A program made the position numbers and the translations under genes. Shown piece by piece: positions 23,552 through 32,000 of a stretch of 55,442 nucleotides of DNA. Under the pieces are notes generated by a model. That model was not told the DNA's origin. It made no database searches and saw only the letters and a program-made list of their open reading frames with translations. The stretch's first letter is position 1. Each line of letters opens with the position of its first letter. This stretch comes from a virus. Where the stretch lies: IMG/VR virus record IMGVR_UViG_3300031566_000041, positions 1-55,442 of that record. One strand, written 5' to 3'.

Positions 23552-26500
23552 GTGCTGTCCGCCCTCGCCATTAAGACACCCCTGACCCAGGCCGAGGCCA
23601 TCCGCCAGGCCACGGCGCGGAGCGTCAAAGCCAGGAACCTATACACCGAGCAGGTGGCGAGCGATCTCTCCGGCATCCTGGCCGACGCCGAGGACGAGGT
23701 CCGCAAGGTCATCCTGCATTACAAGACCCTTGGTTCGCTCCCGGACAACAAGCTCGCGGCGGTCCAGGGCTTGAAGAAGCTTGAAGCCGACCTCCAGCAG
23801 ATCACCAGCACGCTCCGCAAGGAGCAGACGCTCCGGTTCAAGAAGGCGACGAAGGCTTCCTTCCGCCAGGGCATCTATCGCGGTATTGACGAGTTCGCTT
23901 CGGCCCAGCTGCCCTTTTACCGCGACCTCAAGCCCGAGGGCATTGATAAGCTCTCCACCAAGGTCTTTACGCTGGTGGACACCGACGCGCTCGACTTCAT
24001 GGCCAACTACAACCTGGTCCTGGCCGGCGACGTGAACCGCGAGTTGGCGGACGGGATCAAGCGCGTGGTCTTCTCCGGGGTCGCCACGGGCAAGGGCGTG
24101 GAGGACATTGTCCGCGACCTGGGCCACGTGGTGAAAGACCCGGAGTCCTTCCGGCACGCGGGATCGAAGGTGTTCAGCAAGGCCCAGTACCGGATGGAAC
24201 TCATCGCCCGCACCGAGGTGCTCCGCGCCCACAACCAGGGCCGGATCAAGTTCCACAAACACGTGGGCGTGAAGAAGCTCGAATGGATGACAATGGACGA
24301 TGAGCGGGTGTGTCCGGTGTGCGGCCCGCTCGACGGCAAGGTCTTTTTGATTGACCGCTTCCCCCAGCAGCCCGCGCACCCCAACTGCCGGTGCACCAAC
24401 ATCGTGGCCTGGCCCATCAACATCTGCGGGAGCGAACTCATCGCCGTGGCCGCGGACGAACCAGCCGCGTGCATCATCCCGCCCGAGGGAATCGAGGGCC
24501 AGGCGCTCGCCAAGGCCCGCGAGGACTCCAAGCTCAAGGCCGCGTTCGAGAAAGGCGAGATCGGCGACCTCCAAGCCCTCACCGCCAAGCAACTCCAGAC
24601 TCTGGCCAAGCAGAACGGTGTGTCCATCGCCCGCACCAAGGCCGACTTCATCAAGCTCTTGGATCAGGCCGAGCCGGGCATTGAACACGGGGACCTCTCC
24701 GGCCAGGCGCTCCAGGCCAAGATCAAGGAATACAAGATCGGCCTGCTGCGCACCAAGGAGGACCTGGTCAAGCTCCTGGCCGAGAAGCAGGCCGCGCTCA
24801 AGCAGGCCCAGCAGATAACCGACCAGCTGAAGAAGGTTCCCGCGCCAGGCGGTCTCCAGGGTCTCTCGGTGAACGACCTCAAGGACATCGCCAAGGACAA
24901 GGGCGTTTCGCTCAACATGACCAAGCAGGACGTGATCGAACTCCTGGACGAGATCGAGCCGGGCGTGGACCACTCCGGCCTCCAGGGACAAGACCTCATC
25001 GCCGCCAAAGAGAAGCATTCCATCGGCCCGCTCAAAAACAAGCAGCAACTAGTCAAAGCCATCGAGAAGTCCGCCGGCCAGGACCTGGCCGAGAAGACCA
25101 AGCAGGAAGCGCTCGACTCGGCGCAGAAGGAAAAGGTCAAGAAGGCCAAGGAGACCATCGAGCAGGCGGCCTCCAAGGTGATCGTGCCCAAGTCGCCCGC
25201 TGGCTATAACGATTTCCTCGCGGCGGCCAAGGAAGCCGAATCCGCGCTCGCCCAGGGTGCGGGCTTGCCGCAGGAGATGCTGGAGTCCAACGCCAAGGAG
25301 CTCGCGCTCAAGAAGAAGCTCTTCCAGGACCAGGTCGCGGCCATGAAATCGGGCGACCTCAAGACCCTGGCCAAGGACACCAAGCTCAAGCACTGGCAGT
25401 GGGCGAACAAGGACGAGATGGTCACGCTGTTCACCGAGACCGACCCGGCCAAGGTGGAGGCGGCCAAGGCCAGCATCGAAGCCAAGCACGGGGCCTGGGC
25501 CGAGAAGCACGGCGGCAAGAAAGCTCCGACCGCGCCCAGTCCGCCAGTTAAAACTCGTCCAGCGCCTGCGCCTTCTCCTCCCGAGCCGTCCCCACCAGAG
25601 CCGCCGGTCTTCACCAAGAAGGGATCGGAGTTCGAGGACGCGGACCAGGCTTGGGAGAAAAAGGGCAAGCCCGGCAACTTCAAGCCCGCAGGCAAGGCCG
25701 AGGTCGGCGGCGCGCACACCAAGGAGTTCTGGGTAGACGAGAGCGGGGCCAAGTGGCTGTTCAAGCCGATTGAAAAATCCGGCGACGAGTTCATCGCCCA
25801 GGGCGAGGAGGCGGCCTACCAGATCGGGCGGCTGATTGACCCGGACGCCGTCGAAGTGCGGACCATCAACTTGAACGGCAAGCTCGGCTCGATCCAGAAG
25901 TGGCATACCGATCTTCAGGCCAAGGGCGATTTCTCGGACGTGGACCCGACCCAGCTGACGACCACCGAACTGGAACAGATTCAACGCGAGCACGTGGTGG
26001 ACTGGCTCGTCTCCAACCATGATGGCCACTCGAAGCAGTTCCTGCGGGCGCGGAGCGGCAAGGTCTACGGCATTGACAAGGGGCAACTCTTCAAGCACCT
26101 GGGGGAGGACAAGCTCTCCATTGACTACCACCCTAACGGCAAGTTCGGCGAGCAGGAGCCTTACTACAACACGGTCTTCCGCGCGGTCAAGCAGGGCAAG
26201 GTCAAGGCCGATCCCTCGGTCACGCTCCGCTACATCCGTGAGGTCGAAAAGATTGCAGACGATGACTACCTGGCGCTACTCAAGCCCTATGCCGATGGCC
26301 GCTTCGGTAAAAACGAGGCCAAGAAAAAAGCTTTCCTCGATCTGGCGCTGGAGCGCAAGCGCAACCTGCGCCGGGATTTTGAGGGGTTCTATGCCGACGT
26401 GCTGGGCAAGAAGGGCTTTCGCTTCGAGGACGCGGCTGCGGCCCTCCCCAAGAAAGGCCGCCTCGGTCCAGCCGAGGAAAAGCTCATCGAGGAAGTGAGG

Positions 26501-28138
26501 AAGCTTGGCTGGCAGGGCAAGGTCCTGCCCTTTGACGAGGATGACATCGAGGACCAGAACGCGCTCATCTTCGTGGAGACGGCCAAGGGCAAAGAGCGGA
26601 CGGTCATCAAAATGAAGGTCCGGCCCGAGGCCGACGCGAAAATCCTGGAGGCGCTTAAAAAAGCCGGGATTGATCCCGCCTCGGCCAAGGTGGGCGACAC
26701 TCTGTCCGAGGACCAGTTCGCGGACGACATCCTGGCTGCGGCCAAGACCATCAACCACCACAAGGACGACAAGAAGTACAACCAGGACAAGTTGAAAAAG
26801 GCCAAGGGGCACGAGAAGGCTCTCCAGAAGTTGGCCAAGTCCAGCGACCCGGACGTGCAGGGCATGGCCAACGAGTACCTGGCTTGGCTCGCCAGGATCG
26901 AGGAGGCGGAAAGCGCGAAGAAGCCGATCAAGGACATGTTCGGGGCTTACACGAAGAAGCACGCATCCCCTCGCCCGGAGAAGTCTAAGGACGTGGGCTT
27001 CAAGGTTACCCGCTCGAAGGTGCTGCACGAGAAACGCGAACTGAAGAATGGCGACCTGGTCGTGGTGAAGGAAGACGCAGATAACTCGGCCATGTTCAAG
27101 GGCCACAGTTTAAAGGCAGGAGAGCAATTCGAGGTGGAATTCGGTGATGGTGTAAGGGCCGTGTACCGCCCCTGGTCGGAGAAGAATCTCTATGCCCAGC
27201 GCGGCGAGTTCGAGATGGTGCTGCCGGATAAACCGGACGCCAAGAGCATCGAGCGGGCAATGGGGCACATGGAAACCCTGGGCCTCAAGTCCACCGCCGC
27301 GACTGCCGAGGACTCGGAACTGCTCTACCTCCATAAGCAAGCTTACCTCTCCAAGGCGGAAAAAGAGTCCGCCTACAAGAAGATGATCGCGGACCTTGAC
27401 CGGCGCTCGGCCAGCAAGGAGGTCCGCGTCCGGGAGATGCGGGCCTTCTGGGAGAAGCGGCTGGGCGCAAAGGACCTGACCCGTATGCCGGGCTACGATC
27501 CCATTGGCGAGTATCAGCTGGCGTTCAAGCAACCGGGCCAGGGCGCGGGCTATCGGCATCAGTACCGGTTCGACCTCTCGGACGAGGACCTGGAGAAGGA
27601 GATGAAGGGCTACGCGCTCCATCACCACCTCACCAACGGTGAGAGCGTGTCCTCGTTCATTGAAAAGGTGGTCGAGCAAAACGGCGCGGCGGTGAGCACC
27701 ATCGAGAAGCTGCGGGCCGGGGTCCCGGTGGGCGGCATGTCGCCGGAGGAGGACATGAAAACCGGCGGCGCGAGCTACTTCTTCACGCGAATCAAGAAGG
27801 TCCCGGACAAAGGCCCGGACGAGACCGGGCTGTACTTCAAGAAGCGGCTCCTGCGCCGAATGGACGCTATCAGCTACGACCACGACGCTTATGGCAAGGT
27901 GGTGGACGATTACGTGACGCAGCATCGCGGCAGCACGCCCGAGGACTGGAAGAAATTCGCTCGCAAGAGTGGAAACGAGACCATCTTCAAATACTCGGTG
28001 ACAGTACTGGACAACATCGAGGTCATCGTGGCCGGAAGCCAGAACGAGCGGAAGAAGATCTTGGAGTCCTTCCGCAAGAAGGGCATCGTGAAACTTCCCG
28101 ACGGCCGCAAGGTCGAGGACATTGTGATTGCGAGGTGA
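23552..28138 (+). CDS. Giant MuF-type minor head protein with HeH repeats, kinase-like domain and C-terminal domain (polyvalent or toxin-like)
   Basis: The 1528-residue protein starts at GTG (CGGAG 8 bases upstream). Residues about 130-290 are the Mu F/SPP1 gp7 minor-head domain (LIARTEVLRAHNQGR, CPVCGPLDGK, HPNCRC). Five helix-extension-helix or SAP-like repeats follow (about 337-630), each pairing LKxLAK-type helices with a TKxxxIKLL helix. After a Pro-rich linker (660-687) comes a kinase-like domain with Lys738 (WLFKP), an H-D-x-H-x-K loop at 823-828 (SNHDGHSKQFL) and Asp842 (GIDKG), in the style of HipA or PI-kinase-like folds. The C-terminal 170 residues (GMSPEEDMKTGGASYFFTR onward) form an unassigned domain. 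Known MuF proteins are about 300-500 residues. Multi-domain versions are called polyvalent or polymorphic-toxin MuF proteins. Confidence 0.85.
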   Translation: MLSALAIKTPLTQAEAIRQATARSVKARNLYTEQVASDLSGILADAEDEVRKVILHYKTLGSLPDNKLAAVQGLKKLEADLQQITSTLRKEQTLRFKKATKASFRQGIYRGIDEFASAQLPFYRDLKPEGIDKLSTKVFTLVDTDALDFMANYNLVLAGDVNRELADGIKRVVFSGVATGKGVEDIVRDLGHVVKDPESFRHAGSKVFSKAQYRMELIARTEVLRAHNQGRIKFHKHVGVKKLEWMTMDDERVCPVCGPLDGKVFLIDRFPQQPAHPNCRCTNIVAWPINICGSELIAVAADEPAACIIPPEGIEGQALAKAREDSKLKAAFEKGEIGDLQALTAKQLQTLAKQNGVSIARTKADFIKLLDQAEPGIEHGDLSGQALQAKIKEYKIGLLRTKEDLVKLLAEKQAALKQAQQITDQLKKVPAPGGLQGLSVNDLKDIAKDKGVSLNMTKQDVIELLDEIEPGVDHSGLQGQDLIAAKEKHSIGPLKNKQQLVKAIEKSAGQDLAEKTKQEALDSAQKEKVKKAKETIEQAASKVIVPKSPAGYNDFLAAAKEAESALAQGAGLPQEMLESNAKELALKKKLFQDQVAAMKSGDLKTLAKDTKLKHWQWANKDEMVTLFTETDPAKVEAAKASIEAKHGAWAEKHGGKKAPTAPSPPVKTRPAPAPSPPEPSPPEPPVFTKKGSEFEDADQAWEKKGKPGNFKPAGKAEVGGAHTKEFWVDESGAKWLFKPIEKSGDEFIAQGEEAAYQIGRLIDPDAVEVRTINLNGKLGSIQKWHTDLQAKGDFSDVDPTQLTTTELEQIQREHVVDWLVSNHDGHSKQFLRARSGKVYGIDKGQLFKHLGEDKLSIDYHPNGKFGEQEPYYNTVFRAVKQGKVKADPSVTLRYIREVEKIADDDYLALLKPYADGRFGKNEAKKKAFLDLALERKRNLRRDFEGFYADVLGKKGFRFEDAAAALPKKGRLGPAEEKLIEEVRKLGWQGKVLPFDEDDIEDQNALIFVETAKGKERTVIKMKVRPEADAKILEALKKAGIDPASAKVGDTLSEDQFADDILAAAKTINHHKDDKKYNQDKLKKAKGHEKALQKLAKSSDPDVQGMANEYLAWLARIEEAESAKKPIKDMFGAYTKKHASPRPEKSKDVGFKVTRSKVLHEKRELKNGDLVVVKEDADNSAMFKGHSLKAGEQFEVEFGDGVRAVYRPWSEKNLYAQRGEFEMVLPDKPDAKSIERAMGHMETLGLKSTAATAEDSELLYLHKQAYLSKAEKESAYKKMIADLDRRSASKEVRVREMRAFWEKRLGAKDLTRMPGYDPIGEYQLAFKQPGQGAGYRHQYRFDLSDEDLEKEMKGYALHHHLTNGESVSSFIEKVVEQNGAAVSTIEKLRAGVPVGGMSPEEDMKTGGASYFFTRIKKVPDKGPDETGLYFKKRLLRRMDAISYDHDAYGKVVDDYVTQHRGSTPEDWKKFARKSGNETIFKYSVTVLDNIEVIVAGSQNERKKILESFRKKGIVKLPDGRKVEDIVIAR

Positions 28139-28140
28139 GC

Positions 28141-28611
28141 ATGAAGGAGTTCATCGAAAAGGAGAAGGAGCGGCTGCAGGCGCTGTTCTCGGAGTTCAAC
28201 CGGCAAGGCTCGTGGATCGAGATGAGGGAGCGTGGCGAGAAGCCGATCCGCCTGGGCCTGGTGGACAGCTACACGGTCACCCGAGTGGCCCCGCAGTTCA
28301 ACGCTGCGGGCGAGATGACCCATGCGGACTTCTGGCTCCTGTTCAAGATGGCGGGCTACGACCAGGGCTTCCAGTTCTCGCACACCATCAAGGTTTGCCG
28401 GTGGGAGCAGGACGACACCTATCTCATTGACCTCGACGATGACCGGGAACGGCGCTTCCACGCGGAGTTGATCATGGAGGTGTCGGAGCCGGGGATGGTT
28501 GAGGATTGGAAGGCCTGGCAAAAATACAAGGCCGAGAACCGCGAGCGTTTCGACATCGCGGACCAGGACATTCTGGCCGAACACATCCGGATCGCGGAGG
28601 AGTGGGAATGA
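28141..28611 (+). CDS. Unknown protein encoded directly after the MuF giant (immunity candidate)
   Basis: The product of about 156 residues (or 158 from an overlapping GTG at 28135) has no recognised domain. It is acidic and mixed alpha/beta (LVDSYTVTRVAPQFNAAGEM, DTYLIDLDDDRERRFHAELI). The start overlaps or abuts the stop of the MuF gene, so it is translationally coupled, as immunity genes are to polymorphic toxins. It could equally be a head accessory protein. It overlaps the next gene by ATGA. Confidence 0.6.
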   Translation: MKEFIEKEKERLQALFSEFNRQGSWIEMRERGEKPIRLGLVDSYTVTRVAPQFNAAGEMTHADFWLLFKMAGYDQGFQFSHTIKVCRWEQDDTYLIDLDDDRERRFHAELIMEVSEPGMVEDWKAWQKYKAENRERFDIADQDILAEHIRIAEEWE

Positions 28612-28943
28612 AGCTCCGCTACATGATTGAGTACGCGCTCCGCGACCGTCTCCGCAATCCCCATTACGAACCCATCGGCGTCTGGGTCCAGGGGCCCGGT
28701 CCCGGCCTCGACCTCGTGATCGAATACCTCCCCGGCAACCCCGAGGCCCAGGAAGAGGCCGAGTGGATCATCAACCGGCTGGTGGAGAACGGGATCAAGA
28801 ACTTACCGGACGATTTCCTCGAGTACCATCGGACAACGCTCTCTCCCTATCGCGGGATGGGGGGGAGCGAAATTGAGGTTGACGAATTTCCCTCCTCGGA
28901 GGCCTGCGCCAAAGTTATCATCGCCAAGTTCACCGCTTCATAA
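28608..28943 (+). CDS. Unknown small protein following the MuF giant
   Basis: This 111-residue protein begins MKLRYMIEYALRDRLRN and contains EEAEWIINRLVENGIKNL. No domain is recognised. It is the last gene before promoter copy E and belongs to the MuF operon by a 4-bp overlap. As a second small acidic protein after a candidate toxin it may be part of an immunity or accessory pair, but this is positional inference. Confidence 0.55.
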   Translation: MKLRYMIEYALRDRLRNPHYEPIGVWVQGPGPGLDLVIEYLPGNPEAQEEAEWIINRLVENGIKNLPDDFLEYHRTTLSPYRGMGGSEIEVDEFPSSEACAKVIIAKFTAS

Positions 28944-28954
28944 TTTTTTTCAAC

Positions 28955-28997
28955 TTTTTTCCGACACTTTTCACTTTCCGCCGGTATATATCCCGCA
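28955..28997 (+). promoter_or_regulatory. Conserved phage promoter element, copy E (protease/capsid operon)
   Basis: CAACTTTTTT leads into CCGACA (28961-28966), then an 18-bp spacer ending in CGCCGG, TATATA (28985-28990) and TCCCG. It is almost base-for-base identical to copy B. The next gene starts about 75 bp downstream. Confidence 0.8.
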
Positions 28998-29066
28998 GGA
29001 GCTTGTCATGGGCCCGGGCGATGGACTTGGCCCGCGTCCGAGACCAAGGCTCCCGCGAGGATGTGA

Positions 29067-32000
29067 ATGGAGCTTTTTGCTACTGATTACGAACGGTTGG
29101 CGTTTCTGCTGGAGACCGACGCGGCCTTGGAGTTGGACTTCGAGGCGCTGGAGGCTTATGCGCGTGAAGAAAGTCAACCCGAACTTCCCCCGGATAAGCG
29201 CCCCAAGTACATCACCAACTACATCGGCTCGAAGCAGAAGCTGGTGGACTGGATTTGGAAGCATACCCCGGAGGGCGTGGAGTCGGCGCTGGACGCCTTC
29301 TCCGGCTCGGCGGTCGTGGCCTACATGTACAAGACCAAGGGCCTCAAGGTCATGGCCAACGACCGGCTGCGCTATTGCTACCACGCGGCGCGGGCGATCA
29401 TCGAGAACGACAAGGTCCGGCTCTCGGACGACGAGCTTACGGCGCTGCTTGCGGACAACCCCAAGGCCGGGACGTTCGTCCGGGACAATTTCAAGGGCAT
29501 ATTCTTCGCCAAGGGCGTCCACGGCCTGATTGATAACATCAGGGCCAACGCGGACAAGCTCGATGGCTTCAAGAAGGACATCGCGCTCTTCGCTCTGGGC
29601 AAGACCTGCATGTCGGGCAAGGGCGGATTCGGGCATTTCTCGTCGTCCACGCGCTACGGCAAGCGCGAGGATACGCCCGAGGAGTTCAAGGAGCGGTTCA
29701 GCAAGAACGTGGCGCGGATTAACGCGCTGGTGTTCGACAACGGTGAGGAGTGCAAGGCGTTTCGGAAGGACGTGAACGAACTCCTGCCGAGCATCAAAGG
29801 CGACCTAGTTTACTTCGACCCGCCTTACGCGACCGAATTCTCCACCACCAACTATGAGAAATCCTACCACTTTGTCGAGGGCCTGATGAACTATTGGGAG
29901 GGCCTCACCCTGGTCAAGGACTCGAAGACCAAGCATTACGAGACCGACCACAAGACGGTGACCAAGGCCAACGCCAATGAGTTCTTCGAGACCTTCCTGG
30001 GCAACGCGAAGCACATCCCGCACTGGTTGATCTCTTACCGGGATCACGCCTACCCGAACGAGCATGACATGAAGAAGATTATCGGCTCGCTCGGCCGCGA
30101 GTCGGCCATGCGTTCGCACGACCACCATTACTCGATCACCTCGCAGCACGGTGACGCCTCGCACGCCAAGGAGCGGCTGTTCATCTGCAAGCGGGGCAAG
30201 GAAGAACAGAAGGCCGCGGCCTCGCTGGAGGCTTATGCAGAGGACGAGTTGCAGACCCAGGCAATCTGGGACGAGACCCCGAATGAAATCCGCTTCCGCG
30301 TGCGTGACCCGGAGGAGTTCGAGAAGGGCAGCTTCCGGCGGAAGGGGCTGGAGGGGGTCGAGGGCGTCGCCATCATCATGGGCCGGCTCAAGAAAGAACA
30401 CGTCCAGGAGGGGCACGACCCCAAGGCGATGGTCCTTCAGGCCTACCGCTTCGCCAAGAAGACCGAGGACAACCCGAACGGCTGGACCCTGGACAAGGCC
30501 AAGGAGTGGGTGAAGAAGCACGAGTCGGAGAGCGCAGCGGAGGCGGCCCTACGGATCGAGGACAACATGCAGGCCCTGGCCGACGCGCCGCTGGGTGAAG
30601 CTCTCGATCTGCTCACCTGCCAGGCAGGGCAAAACGATCCGGTCCGGGTCACCGGGTACATGGGTAGCAAGTACCTGATGATGGGCTGGATTGAGCGGCA
30701 CGTGCCCAAGGGCGCGAAGACCATCCTGGACGCCTTTTCCGGCGGTGCGAACGTGGCCTATAACTTCAAGCGCAAGGGCTACAAGGTCATGGCCAACGAC
30801 CTGCTCCGGTATCCTTATCACCTGGCCCGCGCGGTGGTCGAGAACTCGCACGACAAGCTCAGCGATGAGGACATCGAGATGCTGCTCGCTCCCAACCCGG
30901 GGGCGGGCACGTTCATCCTGGACCACTTCCACGGCTACTACTACACCAAGCCCATTCTGCAATGGCTTGACCAGGTGTGGTCGAACATCCAGAAGCTCTC
31001 GGGCTACAAGAAGGACTTGGCGCTCGCCGCGTTGGGCACCGCAGTCAAGGCCAAGAGCGCGTTCGGCCAGTTCTCGCGCTCGAAGATGACGAAGCGGGCC
31101 GGCCACGAAGTGCACCAGCCCACAGACGTGGACGAGACACAGGCCAGCGCAAGCCTTAAGGAATCGCAGCTGGTCAACCTGCCGCTCTCTCGGCTGGTTG
31201 AATCCTTCAAGCGCTCGATCAAGCAACTCAACAACCTGGTGTTTGACAACGGCCAGGAGTGCAAGGCCTTCAATTTGAACGCGGTGGAAGCGATCCGGCG
31301 CTTCAGCGCGGACGCGCTTTACCTCGACCCGCCTTACGTCACCGAGTTCGGCATCAACGACTACGAAGACTCGCTCCACTTCGTGGAAGGGTTGATGACC
31401 CGCTGGGCCGACAAAAAGCTCAACGCCAACCCCCGGCGCAACTACCCGTCCCGCACCCGTTTTAATAAGGAATCAATCCGCAAGCTGATGGAGACGATGG
31501 CGGCGGACGCCCGGGGCAAGTACGGCACGGTGCTGCTCTCCTACCGGGACCGGGCCTTCCCCCGCGAGAACGAGATCAAGGAAATCCTCGGCGACCACTT
31601 CGGCCAGGTCCAGGTGAGCGGCATGGACGTGGTCTACACCATTGCCAAGAACATTGGGCGGGAAGGCCAGTATGCGAAGGAGCTTCTGTTCGTGGCCTCG
31701 AAGGCGAGAAGCGCGGCCCGGTCCAAGGGGTCGCTATCGGCGGCCGCGTGCCACACCTCGGTCCCGGTGGATATCCAGGTCAATGCATCAGAGGGCATGT
31801 TCACCGAGGCGCTCGATCTTTCCAAGCAGGCCGGAGACCCGCAGTTCACCTTCATTCTCTGCCGGGTCGGGACCAACAAGAACGGGGACCATTTCACTGC
31901 CGAGGAACTGGCCGCACGGTACATGACGGCGGTTAACAAGAAGATTGACCTCAAGCACTCGCAGGACTTCACCGACATCGTGGGCGGGATCGTGGCCGCC

